Assembly: GCA_016763665.1 (NCBI GenBank)
Contig: JAESTI010000373.1
Coordinates: forward strand, 1 to 8,010
Origin: Bacteroidia bacterium
GTDB taxonomy: Bacteria; Bacteroidota; Bacteroidia; Flavobacteriales; NORP286
Reading direction: 5' to 3'
Length of the DNA stretch: 8,010 nucleotides
Shown here one piece after another: positions 1-5,652 of this stretch. Numbering within the stretch: position 1 is the first letter of the stretch; each line of letters begins with the position of its first letter. The position numbers were made by a program, and so were the translations under genes. The notes below the pieces were generated by a model, which saw only the letters and a list, made by a program, of their open reading frames with translations, searched no databases and had not been told where the DNA came from.

Positions 1-351
1 CATTTCAATGGAAGATTCCTCCAACTCTAATTCTAGTACGACTTCTTTACCTGTGCTGACAAGAACATTTGGAATTATCAAATCGTTATACCCTATAAAT
101 GAAACTTTCAAAATGTGACGCCCTACAGGAACCACTTCAATTCTAAACTTCCCATTTTCATCTGTCGCAGACCCACCAAGCATTGTAGTATCCTGGTATA
201 TTGCAATTGTTGCTCCTATTAAAGGTAATTTGGTATCTCTATCGATTAGTTTCCCCCTAATGGTTTGTGTGAAATCCTGCGAAAACCCAACAACGCTCAA
301 TCCAAAGACCAAGATTACAGTGAAACCAGACCTCAAAACATTTCGAAACAT
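1..351 (-). CDS. TonB-dependent receptor-like outer membrane protein, N-terminal part (runs off left edge)
   Basis: The ATG at 351-349 opens a frame that continues to base 1 without a stop (117 codons), so only the N-terminus is visible. Residues 1-24 form a Sec signal peptide: a basic start (MFRNVLR) and a hydrophobic stretch ending near GFSQ. Residues about 30-115 match the carboxypeptidase-regulatory-like beta-sandwich that precedes the plug of many Bacteroidota TonB-dependent receptors. Its hallmarks are visible: G-K-L-I-D at 33-37, P-L-I-G-A-T at 43-48, T-D-E-N-G-K-F at 63-69, VPVGRH at 74-79 and SFIGY at 84-88. The fragment ends in ELEESSIEM, the usual position just before a DEVVV-type TonB box and plug. 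By family, such proteins import substrates across the outer membrane with TonB energy. The barrel lies outside the window, so a non-receptor surface protein with the same domain cannot be excluded. It starts 35 nt after the oligopeptidase B stop, so read-through from that cluster is possible. Confidence 0.8.
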   Translation of the reverse strand, partial: MFRNVLRSGFTVILVFGLSVVGFSQDFTQTIRGKLIDRDTKLPLIGATIAIYQDTTMLGGSATDENGKFRIEVVPVGRHILKVSFIGYNDLIIPNVLVSTGKEVVLELELEESSIEM

Positions 352-386
352 AAAAATTGTAAATCTTAAATTATTGATAGGAAATT

Positions 387-1424
387 TTAGTTGTTGATTC
401 CCAGCATATCAAACATCCACGCATATTCAAAAGCGATTTTATGGTATTGATCATACCTTCCTGAAGGTCCTTGATGTCCGGAGCCCATATCACACTTAAA
501 TAAAAGAGGATTGTCATCAGTTTTTAAAGCTCTTAACTTGGCTACAAACTTCGCAGGTTCCCAGTACTGTACCGCTGCATCGTTAAAGCCAGTAAGGACC
601 AATATCGAAGGATAGTCTTTAGTTTCAATATTATCGTAAGGAGAATAGGAAAGCATGTATTTATAATATTCTATATCATTTGGATTGCCCCACTCACTAT
701 ATTCTCCAGTAGTAAGAGGTATACTTGGATCTAGCATTGTTGTGACAACATCTACAAATGGAACAGACATTATTACTCCATGAAAAAGGTCCGGGCGCAT
801 GTTGATAACAGCTCCCATTAATAAACCACCAGCGCTTCCACCTTGAATAATTAACCGATTAGTTGAAGTATACTTTTCAGCAACCAAATGCTCTGCACAA
901 GCAATAAAATCAGTAAATGTATTTTTCTTGTTTAACATTTTACCTTCTTCATACCAATATCTTCCCATTTCCTGGCCACCTCTAATATGTGCAATGGCAT
1001 AAATAAATCCTCTATTAAGGATACTCAGCCTTACTGAACTAAAATATGGATTATAACTTGACCCATAAGAGCCGTATCCCGTAAGATACATTGGGCTCTT
1101 TCTGTCCTTTTTAGTTCCTTTTTTATACACGATAGAAATTGGAATTTTGGTCCCATCTTTAGCTTTTGCAAATATTCTTTCTGATTGATACTCATCTGAA
1201 TTAAATCCACCCACAACTTCATCTTGCTTTAGAAGTTCTTTTTCTTTTGTATCCATATTATAATCGTACACGGATCTTGGTGTGGTTAAAGAGTTATAAC
1301 CATAGCGTAAAATATTAGTATTAAAATCACGATTAATATGCAAATAGGTTGTATAAGTAGGTTCCCCGAAATTCAAGTAATGTTCCGACCAATCTTCCCA
1401 TTTAATAATTCTAATATTTCTTAG
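387..1424 (-). CDS. Oligopeptidase B, C-terminal fragment: last propeller blades and catalytic domain
   Basis: This frame is open from 1424 and carries family sequence from there, but has no convincing start codon; the TTG at 1376 is probably a chance start inside the gene. Numbering from that TTG (329 residues), the catalytic serine is Ser181 in G-G-S-A-G-G, the aspartate Asp266 in T-G-F-N-D-A, and the histidine His301 in G-S-G-H-Q-G. Other hallmarks are L-T-G-Y-G-S-Y-G (98-105), A-H-I-R-G-G (129-134), M-L-D-P-S-I-P (214-220), and V-Q-Y-W-E-P-A-K (269-276). Oligopeptidase B cleaves short peptides after Arg or Lys. In the Salmonella enzyme two glutamates (576 and 578) are reported to bind the P1 side chain. 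The equivalents by spacing are Glu225 and Ser227, so one acidic residue is replaced. Without the N-terminal half this fragment is unlikely to fold normally. Confidence 0.85.
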   Translation of the reverse strand, partial: LRNIRIIKWEDWSEHYLNFGEPTYTTYLHINRDFNTNILRYGYNSLTTPRSVYDYNMDTKEKELLKQDEVVGGFNSDEYQSERIFAKAKDGTKIPISIVYKKGTKKDRKSPMYLTGYGSYGSSYNPYFSSVRLSILNRGFIYAIAHIRGGQEMGRYWYEEGKMLNKKNTFTDFIACAEHLVAEKYTSTNRLIIQGGSAGGLLMGAVINMRPDLFHGVIMSVPFVDVVTTMLDPSIPLTTGEYSEWGNPNDIEYYKYMLSYSPYDNIETKDYPSILVLTGFNDAAVQYWEPAKFVAKLRALKTDDNPLLFKCDMGSGHQGPSGRYDQYHKIAFEYAWMFDMLGINN

Positions 1425-2503
1425 TCATTTGATCTCTCCTGAACAACAAGATGTTCATTGAACAATTCCACATCCTCCAATAAAACATCATCTCTATGTG
1501 GAATGATCTCTTTCCAATTTTCTTTTAAAGTATTGTCAACCTGAGTTTCCATTAATCTGAAGTTCTTCGCTTCCAGATTAGTTAGGATGTAAAACTTGTC
1601 ATCATAATGAGTTACTTCGTACTCGTGATCTTCTTCCCGTGGTTGCAATATCTGAAATTTTCCATCTGGATCAAAAGCATCTAAATATCTGTATTCAGCT
1701 GAAGTTTTACTCACGGAACCAATCATAAGATACTTCTTAGACTTGGTTCTATATGCATAAGTATTGAAAGTATCATCTTGTTCAAAGTAAACCAACTTAT
1801 CCTTTTTATGATCTGTTCCTAGTACGTGTTTCATAACCTCGAATGGACGTTTGGCAGCATCAACTGCCGTATAGAAAAGAGTTTTATTATCATTAGCCCA
1901 AGTGATACCAGAAACATTAGGAACTAAATCATCGATCATCTCACCTGTTTCTAAATTCTTAAAATGAATCGTTTTAATATAATCTCCCGAAGTATCAACT
2001 CCATAAGCTAGGATTTGCTGATCATAACTTACCTGCCTGCTGCCAACTTTATAAAATTCATAACCTTCAGATAACTCATTCACATTGAGCATGATTTCCT
2101 CAGCAGCTTCCTCATTGCCTTTTTTTCTACAATAAATTGGATAGTTTTTCCCTTCTTCAAACCTGCGGTAATAGTAATAGTCATCCTGTTTGTATGGCAC
2201 TGAAATATCTGTTTGTTGTATCCTGCCAATTATCTCCTTGTACAATTCTGCTTTGAGGACAGAAGTATGCGCGGTCATCTGCTCAGTATAAGCATTCTCA
2301 TTTTCAAGATGTTGAACCACATCAGGGTTTTTCTTTTCCTTAAACCAATAGTAATTATCAATTCTGAGATCATCATGAATAATCAATTCTCTTGGTCTTC
2401 TTTCTGCTACCGGAGCTTCTAACTTACTACTACTTTGCTCAGTGCCACAAGACATAACTATTGTTATTAATACAGCACTTGAAATTAAATTTTTATAACT
2501 CAT
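1421..2503 (-). CDS. Oligopeptidase B, N-terminal fragment: lipoprotein signal and beta-propeller (360 aa, ends at premature TAA)
   Basis: This frame starts at ATG 2503-2501, 21 nt after the upstream peptidase gene. Residues 1-19 look like a lipoprotein signal (MSYK, a hydrophobic core, then VMS before Cys19), predicting a lipid-anchored envelope protein. A low-complexity linker rich in S, K and E leads to the S9A N-terminal segment at residues 49-72, with Asp49, Tyr51, Trp53 and the E-N-E-N-A-Y motif. The stretch at 103-128, containing Y-Y-Y-Y-R-R, Y-P-I-Y-C-R and K-K, is characteristic of oligopeptidase B. The remainder is the seven-bladed propeller that restricts access of large substrates in this family. 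The last residues before the stop (VVQERSN) are still family-like; only Asp360 and the TAA at 1423-1421 result from the frameshift. Alone this fragment lacks every catalytic residue and would be inactive. Confidence 0.85.
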   Translation of the reverse strand: MSYKNLISSAVLITIVMSCGTEQSSSKLEAPVAERRPRELIIHDDLRIDNYYWFKEKKNPDVVQHLENENAYTEQMTAHTSVLKAELYKEIIGRIQQTDISVPYKQDDYYYYRRFEEGKNYPIYCRKKGNEEAAEEIMLNVNELSEGYEFYKVGSRQVSYDQQILAYGVDTSGDYIKTIHFKNLETGEMIDDLVPNVSGITWANDNKTLFYTAVDAAKRPFEVMKHVLGTDHKKDKLVYFEQDDTFNTYAYRTKSKKYLMIGSVSKTSAEYRYLDAFDPDGKFQILQPREEDHEYEVTHYDDKFYILTNLEAKNFRLMETQVDNTLKENWKEIIPHRDDVLLEDVELFNEHLVVQERSND

Positions 2504-2524
2504 CGTTGATGTAATATCAAAAAT

Positions 2525-4495
2525 TTACAAATATTTCTCCAAAAACATAATAAAAGCATGGTGATAATAATCCCTGTTCTTCTTCTTTTTAAAGCCATGG
2601 CCTTCATCTTTAGCCAATAAATACCACACTTCATTATTGTTCTTTTTTAATGCATCCACTATTTGTTCAGCTTCTCCAACCGGAACTCTTGGATCATTCA
2701 GACCTTGAACAATGAACATCGGCTTGGTTATTTTTTGAACATTATTGTTAGGAGATATCTTTTGAAGAAATTCATTCATTTTAGGATCTCTTTCATCTCC
2801 ATACTCTGCTCTCCGTAAATCTCTTCTATAAGATTTTGTATTCTTGAGGAATGTTACAAAGTTGCTTATCCCAACAAAATCAATTCCTGCTTTTAGCCTG
2901 TTATTGAAATGTGTCATACATGCCAATGACATGTAGCCTCCGTATGACCCTCCGGATACTGCTACCCTATTGGCATCCAATTCAGGTTGTTGAGCAATCC
3001 AATCTAGTAATGCACCAATATCTTTAACTGAATTTTCCCGTTTAAAGCCATTATCTAGCTTTAAATAACTTTTACCATACCCTGCTGAACCTCTCACATT
3101 CGGAGCAATAACAGCAATATTATTTTCTTTCACTAAATATTGCATCATGCTATTAAAGAATGGCCGATACTGACTTTCCGGACCACCATGAATATGAACC
3201 AAAACCGGGCTTTTTTCATCGCTTTTATTTGGTTTGTAATAAAAAGCAGGAATCTCTGTATTATCAAAACTTTTGAAATGAATCAGTTCAGGAACAACAA
3301 ATTCTTCTGTGTTTAATCCTCCTACTTCGCTGAATGTCCATCTTTCAATTTTTTCTGTATCCAAATAATATACATAAGCATCACTCGGACTCTTAGGTGA
3401 ATTGATATTTAAAGCAATTCTATTACCATCCGGATGAAATGAAAATCCAAAAATATGTCCAACAGGCAACCCTGGCAACTTCTTATAGTCCTTAACTTTA
3501 GTATCCATCAAATAGATTTTGCCAAGTCCACCCTCATTTACACTAAAAAGCAATTTCGACCCATCATTTGACAATTCAATTCTTCCTACATCCCATGCAA
3601 TGTCTTTTGCCAGTAACTCTGATTTTTTAGTTTTGAGATCATAGTATCTTAACTTTCTAAACTCTTCATCTTCATCAGAAACATAGTATATACCCTTTCC
3701 ATCTTTAGAGAATTTAGCTGCACCATAAGATATTTCTTTCTCTGACTGATTTACCTGATCCACTGCACCGGTTTCAACATTTAGAACATAATAATAGGAC
3801 TCATTGATGCTTTTGTAATTACTGATCAATAAATATCTATCATCAGAAGACCAATCACCTGCAGACCAAGATCCTTTAGCTTCAAATACCATCCGTTCAT
3901 TTTTAGGATTAGCTACTTCCACAATGTAAAGGTCATTATCCCTGCCATTACGTTTATTACTTCTGTAAACAAACTTATTCCCCTCATTACTCCATCGTGA
4001 ACTTCCATTCCTGGAAATCCCATCAGTTATCATTTGATATTTATTTTCTTCAAAGTTATATTGGAAAATCTGGTAATTCTCACCTCCACCCACATCTTTT
4101 GAGAACAAAAAACTATTCAGAGATTCATTAGGACTCATACTCGCACCATAAACCGGCTCATTAAAAAAAGTAATCTGTTTACGAGCTCCTCCGGGATTTT
4201 CTACTAAATGAATCTGTGATGTTTCTCCAAATCTTGTTGTGATTAGGATGCCTTCTCCACTTGGCCCCCAATCCGTAAAACTTGCTCCACGAATATTAGA
4301 GTATTGGGCATACTTGTCTTTTATTTCTTGAGATATAACCGGAACACCATCCAATACAAGGTTGCCTATCTCGACTTTAGTAGAAACACTGTCTGTTTTA
4401 TTTGCTGAACATATTAGAAATACAAAAACTAAACTAAGTGTACACACTGAAAACCTTAACTTGATATTTCTTATCGTTTGAAATAAATTCTTCAT
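2525..4495 (-). CDS. S9 family (S9C-like) prolyl-oligopeptidase-type serine peptidase, exported
   Basis: This is a complete 656-residue protein, normal length for S9B/S9C bacterial peptidases. Residues 1-30 have a basic N-terminus followed by a hydrophobic core (about 15-29), an export signal. Cys29 is preceded by F-L-I, a poor lipobox, so a Sec signal or membrane anchor is likelier than a lipoprotein. Residues about 60-395 form a TolB/WD40-like propeller with repeated blade motifs such as S-P-N-E, W-S-N-E-G-N-K, W-S-S-D-D-R and F-H-P-D-G-N-R. Residues about 405-656 are the peptidase S9 hydrolase: H-G-G-P-E at 436-440 (oxyanion region), N-V-R-G-S-A-G-Y-G at 466-474, catalytic Ser517 in G-G-S-Y-G-G-Y, Asp601 in G-L-N-D-P-R-V-P, and His633 in D-E-G-H-G-F. 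The family releases dipeptides or acylated residues from peptide N-termini; which applies cannot be read here. The stop of the methyltransferase gene is only 3 nt upstream, indicating co-transcription. Dipeptidyl peptidase or acylaminoacyl peptidase would both be reasonable labels. Confidence 0.92.
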   Translation of the reverse strand: MKNLFQTIRNIKLRFSVCTLSLVFVFLICSANKTDSVSTKVEIGNLVLDGVPVISQEIKDKYAQYSNIRGASFTDWGPSGEGILITTRFGETSQIHLVENPGGARKQITFFNEPVYGASMSPNESLNSFLFSKDVGGGENYQIFQYNFEENKYQMITDGISRNGSSRWSNEGNKFVYRSNKRNGRDNDLYIVEVANPKNERMVFEAKGSWSAGDWSSDDRYLLISNYKSINESYYYVLNVETGAVDQVNQSEKEISYGAAKFSKDGKGIYYVSDEDEEFRKLRYYDLKTKKSELLAKDIAWDVGRIELSNDGSKLLFSVNEGGLGKIYLMDTKVKDYKKLPGLPVGHIFGFSFHPDGNRIALNINSPKSPSDAYVYYLDTEKIERWTFSEVGGLNTEEFVVPELIHFKSFDNTEIPAFYYKPNKSDEKSPVLVHIHGGPESQYRPFFNSMMQYLVKENNIAVIAPNVRGSAGYGKSYLKLDNGFKRENSVKDIGALLDWIAQQPELDANRVAVSGGSYGGYMSLACMTHFNNRLKAGIDFVGISNFVTFLKNTKSYRRDLRRAEYGDERDPKMNEFLQKISPNNNVQKITKPMFIVQGLNDPRVPVGEAEQIVDALKKNNNEVWYLLAKDEGHGFKKKKNRDYYHHAFIMFLEKYL

Positions 4496-4498
4496 GAG

Positions 4499-5299
4499 TT
4501 ACTTCTTTACTTCAATCAAATAATAAACACATGTTGTAAAGAAGTCCCGAAAATAAGGAAATATTTGAATAAGTGGGGACTGTTTGCGAGGTTCAATTTT
4601 AAACTTGTATCGATATATAGGATTAAATAGAAAATGTGTTTTGTTTACGACAGTATACCCTGTTCTTTTTACGATGCCTTCAAAACGTTCAATAGAAATT
4701 CCTGTATCTTTTATCTCAGCCATATTAGCAATTTTCTGCTCTGATTCACCTCCCATTTTCAGGATCATCTTGTACAAAAACATGGGCAATAAATGGTAAT
4801 AAGGAAGTTTACTCAAAATCTTGTTATCACACATTTGCTGATGGCCTCCAAAAGGCATATACCATGGTGGGAACCCAAAAAATATTTTACCATGAGGTTT
4901 TAAAAAAATATTGAGATAGGCAACTAGCTTTTCCTGATCATGGATATGTTCAATAACATCTTTAAAAATGATGAGATCAAATTCACCTTTAAAATCACTT
5001 TTAAAACTTTCATCATAAATGTTTTTATTGATGAAACTTATCTTTCCGGCCTCCATATCCTGTTTCATAAACTCTTTGGCAAGCTCAGTTCTATCTTCAC
5101 TTAACTCAACTCCTGTTGTAATGCAACCTTTTTCTATAAAAGCCTTCAAAACTCCACCTTCAGCACAACCCACTTCTAAAACTTTCATACGTTCTATGAT
5201 AGGAAATTTTGCCTCAATAAAAGGAAGAATAAAATTCTTGGAATTTAAATACTGATGCTCGAAGTAAACTTGCTTGTTCTTATGGAAATCAAATGCCAC
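4499..5299 (-). CDS. Class I SAM-dependent methyltransferase
   Basis: This complete 266-residue protein has a Rossmann-fold methyltransferase core. Motif I is V-L-E-V-G-C-A-E-G-G at 40-49, the acidic end of beta2 is Glu65 in G-V-E-L-S, motif IV is F-D-L-I-I-F-K-D-V-I-E-H at 107-118, and the next strand follows L-K-P-H-G-K (133-138). After the core comes a tract at about 142-155, rich in Pro, Trp and Gly and ending in G-G-H-Q-Q, and a basic, aromatic C-terminus. No signal peptide is present, so it is probably cytoplasmic or membrane-peripheral. The start is GTG at 5299-5297: an in-frame TGA lies at 5323-5321 and no ATG or TTG occurs between them. The methyl acceptor is not evident; fold, length and the H-Q-Q motif resemble small-molecule or lipid/quinone-type methyltransferases more than RNA ones, which is only inference. 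It is the first gene of the cluster with the S9 peptidases. Confidence 0.88.
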   Translation of the reverse strand: MAFDFHKNKQVYFEHQYLNSKNFILPFIEAKFPIIERMKVLEVGCAEGGVLKAFIEKGCITTGVELSEDRTELAKEFMKQDMEAGKISFINKNIYDESFKSDFKGEFDLIIFKDVIEHIHDQEKLVAYLNIFLKPHGKIFFGFPPWYMPFGGHQQMCDNKILSKLPYYHLLPMFLYKMILKMGGESEQKIANMAEIKDTGISIERFEGIVKRTGYTVVNKTHFLFNPIYRYKFKIEPRKQSPLIQIFPYFRDFFTTCVYYLIEVKK

Positions 5300-5328
5300 C
5301 GGTGCTGTAATTGCTAAAAATCAGGAGG

Positions 5329-5336
5329 CAAAAATA
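5329..5336 (-). promoter_or_regulatory. Candidate Bacteroidota -7 promoter box for the methyltransferase/peptidase cluster
   Basis: Read on the minus strand the sequence is TATTTTTG, matching the Bacteroidota -7 consensus TAnnTTTG. It lies about 30 nt before the GTG start of the methyltransferase, giving a plausible short leader. No TTG-type -33 element is visible at the expected distance, and A/T-rich DNA gives such matches by chance, so this is only a candidate. Confidence 0.35.
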
Positions 5337-5391
5337 GGAAAATTTTTCTGGATGCTTGATGTTGGATTCTGTATGTAAAAGTTGAAAGGAG

Positions 5392-5423
5392 ATTGTTCTA
5401 TTGTTTTATTGTTCCATTGTTTT
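5392..5423. repeat. Four tandem ATTGTTNN octamers at the left end of the element
   Basis: The bases read ATTGTTCT, ATTGTTTT, ATTGTTCC, ATTGTTTT, a strict 8-bp period over 32 bp. The right end repeats the pattern in inverted orientation about three times (5582-5603 plus adjoining bases). The terminal inverted repeat is therefore itself built of short tandem units. Confidence 0.75.
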
Positions 5424-5470
5424 GGTAATTAGTGCACCCACAAATTTACGTTATCACGAGGAACAGCCCG

Positions 5471-5488
5471 TCCTGACTTTTATCGGGA
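5471..5488. repeat. Hairpin 1 of the intergenic element
   Basis: TCCTGA and TCGGGA pair over six positions (one G-T/U wobble) around the loop CTTTTA. Its arms and loop resemble the hairpin at 5521-5540 (TCCTG, then TTTTA, then CGGGA), so the two are probably copies of one repeat unit. It lies inside the TATCAC/GTGATA arm. Confidence 0.6.
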
Positions 5489-5520
5489 AAGTGATATCCT
5501 GCGCTGATTAACCGCTTGAG

Positions 5521-5540
5521 ATTCCTGTTTTTACGGGAAT
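5521..5540. repeat. 20-bp palindrome resembling the ATTCCC-N8-GGGAAT (dRS3-type) repeat
   Basis: ATTCCT and GGGAAT flank an 8-base centre; the stem extends to seven pairs with one wobble and a TTTTTA loop. The form ATTCCC-N8-GGGAAT is known as dRS3 in Neisseria, where it serves as insertion target for some mobile elements; similar palindromes occur in other bacteria. Here one arm differs by a single C to T change. The resemblance is seen directly; any shared function is inference. Confidence 0.55.
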
Positions 5541-5550
5541 GACACATAAA

Positions 5551-5562
5551 CCCCATAAGGGG
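5551..5562. repeat. Short hairpin CCCC-ATAA-GGGG
   Basis: A perfect 4-bp G/C stem with a four-base loop, located 10 nt after the 20-bp palindrome and inside the TTAACC/GGTTAA arm. No run of T follows on either strand, so it does not look like an intrinsic terminator. Confidence 0.5.
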
Positions 5563-5652
5563 AACTTTACTTAATGTGGTTAACAATGAAACAATAGAAC
5601 AATGGCAGGGGATTAGTGTATTCCATCTATAAGCTATCGGTTAATAAACTAA

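Larger units (their letters stand above)
387..2503 (-). pseudogene. ptrB: Oligopeptidase B (S9A family) lipoprotein, broken by a single-base frameshift
   Basis: Two adjacent minus-strand open frames together make one complete oligopeptidase B. The first (2503-1421) carries the lipoprotein signal and most of the propeller; the second (ending at 387) carries the rest of the propeller and the alpha/beta-hydrolase domain. At the junction the sequence reads TCA AAT GAC TAA. Adding one G (AAT GGA CTA AGA AAT ATT AGA) gives S-N-G-L-R-N-I-R-I-I-K-W, running straight into S-E-H-Y-L-N-F-G-E-P, the expected family sequence. The restored protein is 705 residues, normal for the family (about 680-720). Its triad would be Ser557, Asp642 and His677, with spacings of 85 and 35 residues, the same as in E. 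coli OpB (532/617/652). Everything else looks intact, so the lesion is either very recent or an assembly or sequencing error. No heptameric slippery site or recoding signal is visible. The gene lies 21 nt after the S9C peptidase gene in the same orientation. Confidence 0.87.
5392..5603. repeat. Structured non-coding element with near-perfect terminal inverted repeats (MITE-like)
   Basis: This 212-bp element lies in the gene-free interval 5300-5652. Its ends are 22-nt inverted repeats, 5392-5413 and 5582-5603, identical at 21 of 22 positions. Between them two further inverted pairs form separate arms: TATCAC (5452-5457) with GTGATA (5491-5496), and TTAACC (5508-5513) with GGTTAA (5578-5583). 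The first arm encloses a hairpin at 5471-5488, the second encloses hairpins at 5521-5540 and 5551-5562. It is visibly richer in G+C than the flanks. No transposase is present and no clear target-site duplication is seen, so the element could be a non-autonomous mobile element, an intergenic palindromic repeat, or a structured transcribed leader/trailer. It sits between yicC and the methyltransferase gene, both on the minus strand, so it may also affect transcription between them. Confidence 0.6.

Noticed and set aside
1410..1430. Programmed ribosomal frameshift joining the two oligopeptidase B halves
   Set aside because: No X-XXY-YYZ slippery heptamer or strong downstream stem is visible, and slipping back after AAT would meet TGA at once. 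A lost base explains the junction better.
2213..2422. Plus-strand ORF inside the oligopeptidase B N-terminal half
   Set aside because: It is antisense to a conserved part of the peptidase, and hydrophobic and Ile/Phe-rich as expected of a reverse shadow of A/T-rich coding DNA.
4584..4799. Plus-strand ORFs inside the methyltransferase gene (also 5019-5255)
   Set aside because: Both lie antisense within a gene with clear methyltransferase motifs and show no recognisable protein features.
5440..5545. Small minus-strand ORF of about 30 codons within the structured element (start near 5545, ATGTGTCATTCC)
   Set aside because: Its reading (M-C-H-S-R-K-N-R-N) simply follows the palindromic repeats, a common cause of spurious small ORFs; no ribosome binding site or domain is present.
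5551..5562. Intrinsic terminator for yicC
   Set aside because: The 4-bp stem lacks a following T-run on the minus strand, and it lies about 90 nt past the stop codon.
5380..5612. Target-site duplication flanking the inverted-repeat element
   Set aside because: The flanks (AAAGGAG on the left, GGCAGGGG on the right) share only G-rich composition, with no exact direct repeat at the boundaries.
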